In this document: piece by piece, positions 1 through 9,298 of the stretch | Position numbering within the stretch: the stretch's first letter is position 1 | How the letters are laid out: each line of letters begins with the position of its first letter | Assembly: GCF_000372825.1 (NCBI RefSeq) | Contig: NZ_KB910516.1 | Coordinates: 4,450,511-4,514,510, forward strand | Source: Methylobacterium sp. 77 | GTDB taxonomy: Bacteria > Pseudomonadota > Alphaproteobacteria > Rhizobiales > Beijerinckiaceae | Length of the DNA: 64,000 nucleotides | Direction of reading: 5' to 3' | Notes under the pieces: generated by a model | What the model was told of the DNA's origin: nothing | The model's database searches: none | The model's input: the letters and a program-made list of their open reading frames with translations, nothing else | Program-made: the position numbers and the translations under genes

Positions 1-74
1 CGGAGACAGATCCATCACGTCCATGCTTATGCGGATTGGCATGTCGCGGCCGGTCGAGATGGCGCGCTCGCATG
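1..74 (+). other. Possible 3' tail of a gene entering from the left edge
   Basis: The first bases are open in several plus-strand frames. The frame beginning at base 2 runs to a TAA at 92-94 with about 79% G/C at third positions, and the frame beginning at base 1 ends at a TGA at 73-75 just before a terminator hairpin. Either could be the C-terminal end of a plus-strand gene converging on the DUF4167 gene. The stretch is too short to recognise a family. Confidence 0.25.
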
Positions 75-106
75 AAAAAAGCCGCCCCCGATAAGGGGCG
101 GCTTTT
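75..106. terminator. Bidirectional intrinsic terminator
   Basis: An 8-bp GC-rich stem (GCCGCCCC at 81-88, GGGGCGGC at 95-102) with a six-base loop is flanked by an A run on the left and four T on the right. It can serve the minus-strand DUF4167 gene, whose stop is at 179, and any plus-strand gene entering from the left edge. Confidence 0.75.
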
Positions 107-178
107 GATGGAGCTGAAAATCCTGACACCTCGAAGACCTTGCCATCTCGACCTTGGTCGAGAGGCAGGCGAGATGCC

Positions 179-1534
179 TTATTCTACCGTGGTCGGCGCA
201 TCGCCCGTGCTGACATCGCCGGAATCCGAGGCATCCGATCCTTCGAAGCGGGGGCGACGACGACGACGCGGCTTGGGAGCGGCCGGAGATGCATCGTCCC
301 TCGGCAGCTCACCGGCGAGGTCGCGGGTCTGTTCGGACACGTTCGGCGTCTCCACCGGACGTTCGACTACGGGAGCCGCAACGGCAGGACGAGGCACGGC
401 CGTGATGAAAGCCGGCAGAGCGGCGACATCTTCCGACGGGCGAAGCTCGGCCTCTTCCCGTCGACGAGAGCGCCGGGGCGCTGTCTCCGACGAACGACGG
501 CTGTCGTTCCGCGGCGAATCCTGTCGCGCGGTGTCCTGCCGCGCTACCTCGTGCCGAACCGGCTCCTGGTGACGGACCGGTTCCTGATGCCGGATCGGTT
601 CTTGGCGAGCCGCTTCCTGACGTGACACGTCCTGCGAGGCTTGGTCCGGCCTCGGCGAAGCGTCGTTGCCCTGATACTCGGTGCGGGGATTTTCGTAGCG
701 TGGACTGTCGTTGCGGCCCTGACCACGGTTGAGATCGGCCCGCGGCTGGTCCTGCCGGCTATAATCCTGCCGGACCTGGTCTTGCCTCGGCTGGTCTTGT
801 CTTGCGTTTTCCTGCCGGGCGTTCTCGCCTCGGAAGGAATCCTGGCGGTTGTAATCCTGTCGGCCACCGTCATGACGGTTTCCGTCATAGCGGGACCCAT
901 CTTGGCGCGAACCGTCTTGCCGGGCGACATCCTGACGTTGGCCGTCGCGGTTGCCGTCGAACCGTTGCGGGCGGTCGTTGCGGTTCTGGAAGCGATCGCG
1001 GCGCGTGTTGCGCTGGTCGGACTGCGAGTCCTGGCGATTGTCCTGGCGGGAATCCTGCCTCGTGTCCTGACGGGAATCTTGCCGCGTATCCTGGCGGGCA
1101 TCTTGCCGGGCATCTTGGCGCGGCTCGTAGGCGGGCGGCTGCGGCTGTTGGGCCGGGTCGCCGTATTCTTCATTGTAGCTGTTGCCGTAGCCGCTGGCGG
1201 CATAGCCCAGGCTCGCGCCCTGACCCTCGTCGTCGCCATCCTCATCGTCGTCGTAGCCGGTGCGGGCGTAGCCACCATTCTGCTGGCGGTTCTGCTCCTG
1301 GGCACCCGAGATGATGCGGAAATAATGCTCGCCGTGCTGGAAATAATTCTCTGCCGCCACCGGATCGCCGCTCGCTTGCGCATCACGCGCGAGCTGGGCG
1401 TATTTGTCGGCGATGTGCTGCGCGGTCCCGCGGATTTTTACATCCGGCCCATTGGACTCGTAGGAACGCGTGAGCGGATTAGGACCTTTGGGGCGGTTGC
1501 GACCGCGCATCCGTCTATTCTGGTTTGGTCTCAT
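179..1534 (-). CDS. DUF4167 domain-containing protein with a long RQD-rich disordered tail
   Basis: The N-terminus carries the basic start (MRPNQNRRMRGRNR) and the KIRGTAQHIADKY block typical of the alphaproteobacterial DUF4167 family. That folded region spans roughly residues 1-90. The rest is low complexity: many Arg-Gln-Asp units between about residues 140 and 350, then a Pro/Arg-rich end. The function of DUF4167 is not established; the basic N-terminus suggests nucleic-acid binding, which is inference. The ORF can be opened at a TTG (1558), but the ATG at 1534 matches family N-termini. It lies downstream of prmC on the same strand after a 379-bp spacer, so it probably has its own promoter. 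The repeats give long open frames on both strands that are shadows. Confidence 0.85.
   Translation of the reverse strand: MRPNQNRRMRGRNRPKGPNPLTRSYESNGPDVKIRGTAQHIADKYAQLARDAQASGDPVAAENYFQHGEHYFRIISGAQEQNRQQNGGYARTGYDDDEDGDDEGQGASLGYAASGYGNSYNEEYGDPAQQPQPPAYEPRQDARQDARQDTRQDSRQDTRQDSRQDNRQDSQSDQRNTRRDRFQNRNDRPQRFDGNRDGQRQDVARQDGSRQDGSRYDGNRHDGGRQDYNRQDSFRGENARQENARQDQPRQDQVRQDYSRQDQPRADLNRGQGRNDSPRYENPRTEYQGNDASPRPDQASQDVSRQEAARQEPIRHQEPVRHQEPVRHEVARQDTARQDSPRNDSRRSSETAPRRSRRREEAELRPSEDVAALPAFITAVPRPAVAAPVVERPVETPNVSEQTRDLAGELPRDDASPAAPKPRRRRRPRFEGSDASDSGDVSTGDAPTTVE
560..1130 (-). repeat. Internal RQD-codon repeat tract of the DUF4167 gene
   Basis: This part of the coding sequence consists of degenerate short tandem units encoding Arg-Gln-Asp/Glu plus one variable residue (for example RQDARQDTRQDS). 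The units are imperfect at DNA level. Such tracts change length easily between strains by slippage or recombination. Confidence 0.6.
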
Positions 1535-1913
1535 CGGTCTCGATTGACCCTCGTTCAAATCGGAGCGTCTGATGATGCGGCGGGGCTACGGGCAGAGGAG
1601 ACTGACCCGTTCCGGGGGTCGTCCTTGGCCTCGTAAGATCCGGTCGGTGGTTCCGCGATCGATTTCGCCGTGCTTGCCGTATGTCCGGTCAACCGATTCC
1701 TGCGCTCGCATTCCGGCGCTTATCGGCTGTCTGGCACTCAGGTCACCAAGCTTCCACACGGCCTCTCGTGCGTATCAGCTCGATGGTGGGGAGATCGTCT
1801 AAAAATATCGCGGACAGAACACCGCCGATATTTCTACCTCGATCCGCCTTAACGGACCGTTCGCGACCTGACTGTGACATTAGCGGCTAGCCGAGCCTAC
1901 AACAAGCTCTTTT
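1535..1913. other. Intergenic spacer between prmC and the DUF4167 gene
   Basis: No gene with convincing codon bias is seen here. It should hold the promoter of the DUF4167 gene. The only structure noted is an 8-bp inverted repeat, AAATATCG at 1803-1810 and CGATATTT at 1826-1833, in an AT-richer patch. Its role is unknown. Confidence 0.4.
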
Positions 1914-2846
1914 TCAGCTCTCGCCGTCGTTGCCCATCGTCGAAAGGCCGGACAGCGTGACGACGCGGGCATGGCCGGCCAGATCCCGTCTGACAGACGT
2001 TCGGGTGAAGCCTGCCGCCCGGCCGATCGTCAGAACATCCTCGGCCTGATCATGGCCGACCTCGAAGACGAGGGCTCCTTCAGGGTCGAGCAAGGGACGA
2101 CGTTCGCATGATCCGATCACCTCCGCCACGATCCGCCGATAGGCGGAGAGGCCATCCTCTCCTCCATCGAGTGCTCCGAGCGGATCGTGGCACCGGACCT
2201 CATGGGCCAATGCCGGAATCGTCCCGCTCGGAATGTAGGGCGGGTTGGAGAGGATGACGTCGAAGGGTTTGCCGAGAGCCGAGCACCAGTCTCCGGCGAC
2301 GAAGGCGGCGCGCCGTCCGACACCATTGGTCCGGGCATTGGTCCGGGCGCAGGCAAGCGCTTCATGCGAGCGGTCGAGGCCAATTCCGAAGGCATGGGGC
2401 CACTCGCTGAGTAGCGAGACGAGGATGCAGCCGGACCCGGTTCCGAGGTCGAGAAGGCGAAGCGGCCGGTCTCGGGTCGGATGAAGCGCCAGCGCGGCCT
2501 CCACCACGGTCTCGGTATCGGGCCGTGGAACCAGCGTCGCCGCGTTGAGGATGAAGGGAAGACCCCAGAATTCCCATTCGCCGAGGATACGGGCCACGGG
2601 CTCTCCCGCGAGGCGCCGCCGCATCGCTTCGCCGAACCGCATGGCGCCCTGTGCGCCGATGGGCTCCGCGCCGGAGAGGACGAGCTCTGTCTGGGTGATG
2701 CCGAGGGTATGGAGGAGAAGGAACCGGGCATCGCCGGCCGCACCGTCGATCCCGGCTTCGGAGAAGGCCATGACGGCATGGCGGAGGGCCTGCGAGCGCG
2801 GCAGCAGGGGATCGATGCCGTCTCCCGTCATGCCGCCCTCCGTCAT
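1914..2846 (-). CDS. prmC: Peptide chain release factor N5-glutamine methyltransferase
   Basis: PrmC (HemK) methylates the Gln of the GGQ motif in release factors using S-adenosylmethionine, in the cytoplasm. The protein has the Rossmann motif I (LLDLGTGSGCILVSLL) and the diagnostic SNPPYIP catalytic motif. Its length of about 310 residues is normal. The ORF opens at a TTG (2861), but the ATG at 2846 follows a GGGAG-like ribosome site; another ATG at 2831 is also possible. It lies 70 bp downstream of prfA, which encodes its substrate, the classic prfA-prmC arrangement, so cotranscription is likely. Confidence 0.95.
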   Translation of the reverse strand: MTEGGMTGDGIDPLLPRSQALRHAVMAFSEAGIDGAAGDARFLLLHTLGITQTELVLSGAEPIGAQGAMRFGEAMRRRLAGEPVARILGEWEFWGLPFILNAATLVPRPDTETVVEAALALHPTRDRPLRLLDLGTGSGCILVSLLSEWPHAFGIGLDRSHEALACARTNARTNGVGRRAAFVAGDWCSALGKPFDVILSNPPYIPSGTIPALAHEVRCHDPLGALDGGEDGLSAYRRIVAEVIGSCERRPLLDPEGALVFEVGHDQAEDVLTIGRAAGFTRTSVRRDLAGHARVVTLSGLSTMGNDGES

Positions 2847-2916
2847 GCCGTCTCCCGCCAAACCAGGGCTTCTTTCGTCACATCAGGCCCTTTCCTGTCG
2901 CACCAGATCCTTCCCG

Positions 2917-4002
2917 TCACACCATGCCTTCCGCGGCCATGAGCTCCGCCTGGTGCTCGGTGATGAGGGCATCCACCAGTTCGTCGAGAGCTTCGCCCGC
3001 GAGCACCTCTTCCAGCTTGTAGAGCGTGAGGTTGATGCGGTGGTCGGTGACCCGCGCCTGCGGAAAGTTGTAGGTGCGGATACGCTCGGAACGATCGCCC
3101 GAACCGACCTGTGATTTGCGGTCGGCGGCGCGAACGGCGTCCTTGGCGGTCCGCTCGGCATCGTAGAGCTTGGCACGCAGGAGCGACATGGCGCGAGCCC
3201 GGTTCTTGTGCTGCGAGCGTTCCTCCTGGACGAAGATGACGATGCCGCTCGGCATGTGCGTGATGCGGATCGCCGATTCCGTCTTGTTCACGTGCTGGCC
3301 GCCGGCGCCCTGCGAGCGCATCGTATCGATCTTCAGATCGGCATCGTTGACGACGATATCGACCTCCTCGGCCTCGGGCAGCACCGCAACGGTGGCGGCG
3401 GAGGTGTGGATGCGCCCCTGCGCCTCGGTATCGGGGACACGCTGGACGCGGTGGGCGCCGCTCTCGAACTTGAGCTTGGCGAACACGCCCTTGCCCTTCA
3501 CCTCGGCGATGACCTCGCGATAGCCGCCGACGGTGCCCTCGCTCTCGGAGATGACGTCGACCTTCCAGCCCTTCAGGTCGGCATATCTCGCGTACATGCG
3601 GAACAGGTCGCCGGCGAACAGCGCGGCTTCGTCGCCGCCGGTGCCGGCGCGGATTTCGAGGATCGCGCTCTTCTCGTCGGCGGCGTCCTTGGGCAGCAGG
3701 ATGACCTGCAGCGCCTTGTGCGCGGCCTCGAGCCCCGCTTCAGCCTCGGGTTTCTCGTCGGCGGCCAGCGCCCGCATCTCGGAATCGCCGCCGGGCTCGT
3801 CGATGAGGGCCTCGATCTCGGAGAGATTCGTCGCGGCGGCGCGATAGACATGGATGGCCGCCACCACGCCATCGAGCTCGGCGAGCTCCCGGGACAGCTG
3901 GACGAAGCTGTCGGAATCGGCCGAGCCCGCGCTGAGCGTGGCGGTGACGATGTCGTGCCGCGTCAGGATGGCGTCGAGGCGGTCTGAAGGAATAGGGGTC
4001 AT
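2917..4002 (-). CDS. prfA: Peptide chain release factor 1
   Basis: RF1 reads UAA and UAG stop codons and triggers peptidyl-tRNA hydrolysis on the ribosome. The GGQ catalytic motif is at residues 234-236, inside [13 protein letters not shown]. The codon-recognition tripeptide position reads Pro-Asp-Thr at 190-192 (PxT type, E. coli PAT). The 361-residue length is typical. It sits between ptsP (stop at 4090) and prmC on the same strand. The start ATG at 4002 gives the usual N-terminus. Confidence 0.97.
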   Translation of the reverse strand: MTPIPSDRLDAILTRHDIVTATLSAGSADSDSFVQLSRELAELDGVVAAIHVYRAAATNLSEIEALIDEPGGDSEMRALAADEKPEAEAGLEAAHKALQVILLPKDAADEKSAILEIRAGTGGDEAALFAGDLFRMYARYADLKGWKVDVISESEGTVGGYREVIAEVKGKGVFAKLKFESGAHRVQRVPDTEAQGRIHTSAATVAVLPEAEEVDIVVNDADLKIDTMRSQGAGGQHVNKTESAIRITHMPSGIVIFVQEERSQHKNRARAMSLLRAKLYDAERTAKDAVRAADRKSQVGSGDRSERIRTYNFPQARVTDHRINLTLYKLEEVLAGEALDELVDALITEHQAELMAAEGMV

Positions 4003-4089
4003 CGCCCGGAGGATACTCTCAACTGTGGACTATGGATGTCGCACGGACATGCGCGAAGCTCAGCGGTCGGCCATCAGCCGTCACGCTCG

Positions 4090-6354
4090 CTAGATAGGCA
4101 CGCCGTGGGCCTTGGCGAAGGCCGTGAGGACCGGCCTCAGGGACGCGCTGTCGCTGGAGCGCTCCATCTCGGCGTCGATCAGAGCCGCGACGGCGGAGGC
4201 ATCGATTCCAAGCACCATCGCCTTCACCGGACCTATGGCGGCGGGCGACATGGAGAGGTTGCGGAATCCTAATCCGATCAGCGCCATCGCTTCCAGTGGC
4301 TTTCCGCCGATCTCGCCACAGATCGTGGCTGGGCAGCCGGCGGCCGCCGCCCGTTGCGCGATGAGGCGGAACGCGCGCAGGGCCGGGACGCTGAGCGTGT
4401 CGAACCGGTTGGCGACGCGACGATTCTCGCGATCCACGGCGAACAGGAACTGCATCAGGTCGTTCGAGCCCACCGACAGGAAGTCGGCGACCTTGGCGAT
4501 CTCGTCGATTTGGAACAGCAGGGACGGCACTTCGACCATCACGCCAAGGCGGCAATCGCTCGGCAGGACGTAGCCGTGCCGGCGCAGATGCGCCTTCTCG
4601 CGATCGACGATGGCTTTGGCGCGGACGAACTCGTCCACCGTCGCCACCATCGGGAACATGATTTTCAGGGGCCGTCCCGACGCGGCTCTCAGGAGCGCGC
4701 GCAGCTGCACCCGCAACAGGGCGGGGCGGTCGAGCCCGATGCGGATGGCGCGCCAGCCGAGAGCCGGGTTCTCTTCCTCGAGGGCCGGCATGTAGGGCAG
4801 GATCTTGTCGCCGCCGATATCGAGGGTGCGGATCGTCACCGGAAGGTCGCCGGTGGCGGCGAACACCGCCTCGTAGAGCGATTGCTGCTCCGCGGCCGAG
4901 GGCATCCGCTGCGCCACCATGAACTGCAGCTCGGTGCGGAACAGGCCGATGCCTTCCGCCCCGGTCTCGTGGAGATGCGTCAGGTCGACCAGCAGCCCTG
5001 CATTGAGCTGCAGGCCGATGGCGACCCCGTCCCTTGTAATGGCGGGAAGGTCGCGCAGCGCCCGATACTGTTCCTGGCGACGCGCGCGCAGGCGGACCTG
5101 CTCGGCATAGGCGGCCTCGATCTCAGGGCCGGGACGGACCTGGATCTCGCCTGTGGCGCCATCGACGATGATCGCGTCGCCCGCGTCGCAGAGCGCCGTG
5201 GCGTTGGCGATCTCGCCCACCGCCGGGATCCCCAGAGCCCGGGCGACGATGGCGATGTGGCTCGTCGGGCCGCCTTCCTCCAGAACCACGCCGCGCAGGA
5301 ACGCCCGATCGTAATCGAGAAGGGCCGCCGGACCCATCGAGCGCGCGACCAGGATCGCGTTCTCCGGCAGCTCACGATGCGTGCCGTTGGTTTCCGTGCC
5401 GATGAGCGTGCGCAGCAGCCGGTTGGCGAGATCGTCGAGATCGTGCAGCCGGTCGCGGAGATAGGGATCGCTCTGCCGCATCATCCGGGCGCGGTTGTCC
5501 GACTGGACGCGCTCGACGGCGGCCTCGGCCGTGAGGCCGGAATGCACCGCCTCGCGCATCCGGCGCAGCCAGCCCTTGTCGTGGGCGAACATGCGAACGG
5601 TTTCCAGCACTTCACGGGATTCGCCGGTGCCGATGCTGTCGCCGCGCTCCACGAGATCGTCGATGGCCGAGCGGACTTCGCCGATGGCCTCTTCCAGGCG
5701 CTCGACCTCGCGCTCCAGATTCTCGGCGATGAGCTGCTTCACGATGATGCGAGGCTCGTGCAGCACCACGTGTCCGAGGCCGATGCCGTCGGCGAGCGCG
5801 ACCCCGCGCTGGCTCACGGGACGCCGTGCGGCCGAGCCGGCGCCGGGCGCCAGGGATTGCAATTCGCCCGAAGCGATCATCTCGGACAGCACCATCGCCG
5901 TCGTCTGGAGCGCTTCGATCTCCTCCTCCGAATAGACCCGGTAAGTGAGGTTCTGCACCACGAGGACGCCGAGCGTGTTGCCCGCGCGCAGGAGCGGCAC
6001 GCCGAGGAAGGCGTGGTAGGCCTCCTCTCCGGTCTCGGGCCGGTAGGAGAAGGACGGGTGCGACTGGGCGTCCGAGAGCGACAGAGGCTCGGCGGTCTTG
6101 GCGATGAGGCCGACGAGGCCCTCGTCCGCCCGCATGCGGGTCAGGTGGACGGCCGAGCGATTCAGTCCCTCGGTGGCGAACAACTCAAGCGTGTTGTCGT
6201 CACTGAGGACATAGACCGAGCAGACCTCGGCGATGACGTTCGCCGCGATGAGGGTGACGATGCGGTCGAGGCGTGCTTGTGGACTGACCGGCTCCGCCAT
6301 CGCTTCGCGGAGGCGGCGCAGCAGCAGGCGCGGGCCTCCGGGCGCAGCAGGCAT
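4090..6354 (-). CDS. ptsP: Phosphoenolpyruvate--protein phosphotransferase, nitrogen PTS enzyme I
   Basis: EI-Ntr takes phosphate from PEP and passes it to NPr (PtsO), starting the regulatory nitrogen phosphotransferase chain that links carbon, nitrogen and potassium status. The 754-residue protein has an N-terminal GAF domain (about residues 20-165). This is followed by the PTS enzyme I core: an HPr-binding region, the swivelling domain with the active His in GGPTSHIAIVARALG, and the C-terminal PEP-binding TIM barrel (LFRTELQFM, MVEVPS, GSNDLMQF, CGEIGG). The GAF domain distinguishes it from sugar-PTS enzyme I. It lies between lysC and prfA on the same strand, a common Hyphomicrobiales order. 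Confidence 0.95.
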   Translation of the reverse strand: MPAAPGGPRLLLRRLREAMAEPVSPQARLDRIVTLIAANVIAEVCSVYVLSDDNTLELFATEGLNRSAVHLTRMRADEGLVGLIAKTAEPLSLSDAQSHPSFSYRPETGEEAYHAFLGVPLLRAGNTLGVLVVQNLTYRVYSEEEIEALQTTAMVLSEMIASGELQSLAPGAGSAARRPVSQRGVALADGIGLGHVVLHEPRIIVKQLIAENLEREVERLEEAIGEVRSAIDDLVERGDSIGTGESREVLETVRMFAHDKGWLRRMREAVHSGLTAEAAVERVQSDNRARMMRQSDPYLRDRLHDLDDLANRLLRTLIGTETNGTHRELPENAILVARSMGPAALLDYDRAFLRGVVLEEGGPTSHIAIVARALGIPAVGEIANATALCDAGDAIIVDGATGEIQVRPGPEIEAAYAEQVRLRARRQEQYRALRDLPAITRDGVAIGLQLNAGLLVDLTHLHETGAEGIGLFRTELQFMVAQRMPSAAEQQSLYEAVFAATGDLPVTIRTLDIGGDKILPYMPALEEENPALGWRAIRIGLDRPALLRVQLRALLRAASGRPLKIMFPMVATVDEFVRAKAIVDREKAHLRRHGYVLPSDCRLGVMVEVPSLLFQIDEIAKVADFLSVGSNDLMQFLFAVDRENRRVANRFDTLSVPALRAFRLIAQRAAAAGCPATICGEIGGKPLEAMALIGLGFRNLSMSPAAIGPVKAMVLGIDASAVAALIDAEMERSSDSASLRPVLTAFAKAHGVPI

Positions 6355-6427
6355 GGTCTCCTCGATCCGAATTCAATCCTTCCCCCCGCACGCGCAAGTT
6401 TCATGCGCGACGGGGAGGGTCGGGCGC

Positions 6428-7663
6428 TCAAGCCTGATCGAGGCCGTATAGCGAGTGGAGCGTACGAACGGCAAGCTCCGTATAGGCCGCGTCGATCAAT
6501 ACGGAGAACTTGATCTCCGACGTGGTGATCGCACGGATGTTGATTCCCTTCTGCGCCAGGGCCCTGAATGCCTTGGCCGCGACGCCCGCATGGCTGCGCA
6601 TACCGACGCCGATGGCCGAAACCTTCACGACATCGGTGGCGCCCTCGATCTGGGCGAATTCGATGACGCTGCTCTGAGCATCGAGAATCGTCCGGGCGCG
6701 GTCGTAATCGGCCGACGGCACCGTGAAGGTCATGTCGGTGGTCGACTGGTCGCCCGACACGGTCTGGATGATCATGTCGACATTGATGTTGGCATCCGCC
6801 AGCGGCCCGAAGATCGCTGCCGCGACACCGGGACTGTCCTTGACGCGGCGAAGGGTGATCTGCGCCTCGTCCTTCGAGAAGGCGATCCCGGTGATGATCT
6901 GCTGTTCCACGATATCGTCCTCGTCGCAGATGAGGGTGCCTGTGCGGGCGTTGTCGGGCGGGTCGAAGCTTGAGCGCACCGTGGTCGGTACGCGATGGAC
7001 CATGGCGAGCTCGACGGAGCGAACCTGGAGCACCTTTGCTCCGAGGGAGGCCATCTCCAGCATCTCCTCGAAGGTCACGCGCTCCATGCGCTTGGCCTTG
7101 TGCACCACGCGCGGGTCGGTGGTGTAGACGCCGTCGACGTCGGTATAGATGTCGCAGCGCTCGGCGCCGATGGCGGCGGCAATGGCCACCGCGCTGGTGT
7201 CCGAGCCGCCCCGGCCCAACGTCGTGACGCGGCCGGTCTCGGTATGGATGCCCTGGAAGCCGGCAATGACGGCGACTTCGCCGCGCTGGAAGCCGGCCTC
7301 GAGGTTCTTCGGGTCGATGGCGGCGATGCGGGCCGAGCCATGGGCGTCGGAGGTCTCGATCGGGATCTGCCAGCCCTGCCAGGAGCGGGCCTTGATCCCG
7401 TTCTTCTGGAGTGCGGCGGCAAGGAGCCCTGCGGTGACGAGTTCGCCCGAGGCGACGATGGCATCGTACTCCGCCTCGTCGTAGAGCGGATTCGCATCCT
7501 TGACCCAGGCCACGAGTTCGTTGGTCTTGCCCGACATGGCCGAGACCACGACGGCGACGTCATAGCCGGCCGCGATCTCGCGCGCGACGTGGAGAGCCAC
7601 GTTGCGGATACGGTCCACGGTCGCCACCGATGTGCCGCCGAACTTCATTACCAAACGGGGCAT
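6428..7663 (-). CDS. lysC: Aspartate kinase
   Basis: LysC phosphorylates L-aspartate with ATP, the first step to lysine, threonine, methionine and diaminopimelate. The N-terminus MPRLVMKFGGTSV is the family signature. The kinase domain fills about residues 1-250, and two C-terminal ACT domains provide allosteric control. The predicted 411 residues match monofunctional alphaproteobacterial enzymes. The frame is open further upstream to 7726, but the ATG at 7663 places the KFGGTS motif at its normal position. It is first in the minus-strand run lysC-ptsP-prfA-prmC and divergent from ubiG. Confidence 0.96.
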   Translation of the reverse strand: MPRLVMKFGGTSVATVDRIRNVALHVAREIAAGYDVAVVVSAMSGKTNELVAWVKDANPLYDEAEYDAIVASGELVTAGLLAAALQKNGIKARSWQGWQIPIETSDAHGSARIAAIDPKNLEAGFQRGEVAVIAGFQGIHTETGRVTTLGRGGSDTSAVAIAAAIGAERCDIYTDVDGVYTTDPRVVHKAKRMERVTFEEMLEMASLGAKVLQVRSVELAMVHRVPTTVRSSFDPPDNARTGTLICDEDDIVEQQIITGIAFSKDEAQITLRRVKDSPGVAAAIFGPLADANINVDMIIQTVSGDQSTTDMTFTVPSADYDRARTILDAQSSVIEFAQIEGATDVVKVSAIGVGMRSHAGVAAKAFRALAQKGINIRAITTSEIKFSVLIDAAYTELAVRTLHSLYGLDQA

Positions 7664-7851
7664 GTCGGGTCCGCGTCGATCCATTCTGGAACCAGCCATG
7701 CGTCGGGAACCCGGCTCCTGCGGCAACGCGACGGATCCGTGTCCCGCCGCTGTACCGGCCGGTGCTTCGGCGGGTACAAGGGCACTTCGGACGTGTCAAC
7801 AATCGGGCATGCGGGCGTGCTGGCCCGCATTCAGGTCGGAAGGTCAGGCGA

Positions 7852-8598
7852 ATGAACCCAGCGGCATCCTCTTCCATCGACGCCGAGGAAGTCGCCCGCT
7901 TCGAGGGCATCGCGGCGACGTGGTGGGCCGAGGACGGGCCGATGAAGGTGCTTCACCGATTCAACCCGGTGCGCCTCGCCTATATCCGCGATGCGATCTG
8001 CGCCCGCTTCGATCGCGACCCGCGCACGCCCTATCCCTTGAAGGGTCTGACCATCGTCGATGTCGGCTGCGGCGGCGGCGTCCTGTCCGAGCCGCTGGCA
8101 CGACTCGGCGCCAGCGTCACCGGGCTCGATCCGGCGCCGACCAACATCGCCGTGGCCCGTGCGCATGCGGATGCCGAAGGCGTGGCCGTGGATTACCGCT
8201 CGCAGACCATCGAGGAGGTGGTGGCGGCGGGCGAGCGCTTCGACGTGGTCCTGATCATGGAGGTGGTGGAACACGTGGTCGACATGCCGGCCTTCGTCGC
8301 CAGCGCCTGCCAGGCGGTGAAGCCCGGCGGCCTCCTGTTCGCCGCCACCCTCAACCGCACCCTGCGCTCCTTCGCCCTCGCCATTGTCGGGGCGGAATAC
8401 GTGCTCGGGTGGCTGCCGCGCGGAACACATGACTGGGACAAGTTCGTGAAGCCGGAGGAATTGTCCCGCGCCATCGCGCGCGGCGGGCTCTCCGTCACCG
8501 ATACGACCGGCGTCGTGTTCAACCCCCTCGACGGCTCCTGGCGGGCGAGCCGCGACACGGCAGTGAACTACATGGTCGCGGCGGCGCGTCCGGCCTGA
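7852..8598 (+). CDS. ubiG: Ubiquinone biosynthesis O-methyltransferase
   Basis: UbiG carries out both O-methylations of ubiquinone synthesis using SAM. The sequence shows the UbiG N-terminal motif (EVARFEGIAATWW) and SAM motif I (VDVGCGGGVLSEPLARLG), followed by LIMEVVEHV and the NRTLRSFALAIVGAEYVLGWLPRGTHDW region typical of UbiG. The 248-residue length is normal. The ATG at 7852 is chosen because the earlier in-frame sequence is unlike the family. It is divergent from lysC across about 190 bp. Confidence 0.95.
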   Translation: MNPAASSSIDAEEVARFEGIAATWWAEDGPMKVLHRFNPVRLAYIRDAICARFDRDPRTPYPLKGLTIVDVGCGGGVLSEPLARLGASVTGLDPAPTNIAVARAHADAEGVAVDYRSQTIEEVVAAGERFDVVLIMEVVEHVVDMPAFVASACQAVKPGGLLFAATLNRTLRSFALAIVGAEYVLGWLPRGTHDWDKFVKPEELSRAIARGGLSVTDTTGVVFNPLDGSWRASRDTAVNYMVAAARPA

Positions 8599-8647
8599 AC
8601 CGGGCCTCTGCCTCCTCGTTGACGATGCGAATCGACGAGGAGACGTC

Positions 8648-9217
8648 ATGCTCGAGAAGCTTCCGCACGCTGTCGGCGCGGCCCTGTCGGGCCTGAAGGC
8701 CGGTCTCGACAGAACCGCCTATCACCAGGATTTCGGGTCTTTGCCCGAGACGATCTCGCTGACGAGCGCGGCCTTCGCCGATGGGGCGAGCCTGCCGGCG
8801 CGGGTCACCGCCGATGGGCCGGGCGTCTCGCCGCCGCTGGCATGGAGCGGCCTGCCGGCCGGCACAAGCCATGTGGTTCTTCTGGTCGAGGATGCCGGCA
8901 GCCCGACACCGAAGCCCCTGGTCCATCTCATTGCCTGGAACCTTGCGGCGGGCGATACCCTCGGCGAGGGCGATGTCGCGAGCCCCGCCGGAGAGGGGCG
9001 GCGTCACGATCTCGGGCGGAACAGTTTCCTCAAGGATCAGTGGCTGCCGCCCGATCCGCCCACGGGACACGGGCCGCATGCCTACCTGTTCCAGATCTAC
9101 GCCCTGAATGCTCCGCTCGACCTGCCCGCGAGTCCGGGACGCGCCGCGCTCATCGAGGCCATGGCTGGTCGGGTTCTCGCCAAGGGCTGCCTGACCGGGC
9201 TCTACGAGCGACGCTGA
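8648..9217 (+). CDS. YbhB/YbcL family PEBP-like protein
   Basis: This protein belongs to the phosphatidylethanolamine-binding (Raf-kinase-inhibitor-like) superfamily, whose bacterial members are small cytoplasmic or periplasmic proteins of unclear ligand. The core motifs are visible: SPPLAWSGLP, VVLLVEDAGSP and the HGPHAYLFQIYALN block near residues 145-160. The first 50 residues precede the PEBP core and contain no signal peptide. A GAGGAGAC ribosome site lies just upstream of the ATG. It follows ubiG by 49 bp on the same strand and may be cotranscribed, though no functional link is known. Confidence 0.88.
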   Translation: MLEKLPHAVGAALSGLKAGLDRTAYHQDFGSLPETISLTSAAFADGASLPARVTADGPGVSPPLAWSGLPAGTSHVVLLVEDAGSPTPKPLVHLIAWNLAAGDTLGEGDVASPAGEGRRHDLGRNSFLKDQWLPPDPPTGHGPHAYLFQIYALNAPLDLPASPGRAALIEAMAGRVLAKGCLTGLYERR

Positions 9218-9298
9218 CGACGAAGGCTTGCGCCGCTGCCGCCAATCGGTGCAAGCGCGCGTCATCGAGAGATGCTGCGTTTTCAAAGAGGGATCGGC

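Noticed and set aside
560..1130. CRISPR-like or tandem-repeat array
   Set aside because: The repetition is protein-coding RQD codons without constant repeat and spacer units. No CRISPR array was seen anywhere in the window.
4354..6513. 719-codon open frame antisense to ptsP
   Set aside because: It is a shadow of a well-supported enzyme gene, with low-complexity composition and no motif.
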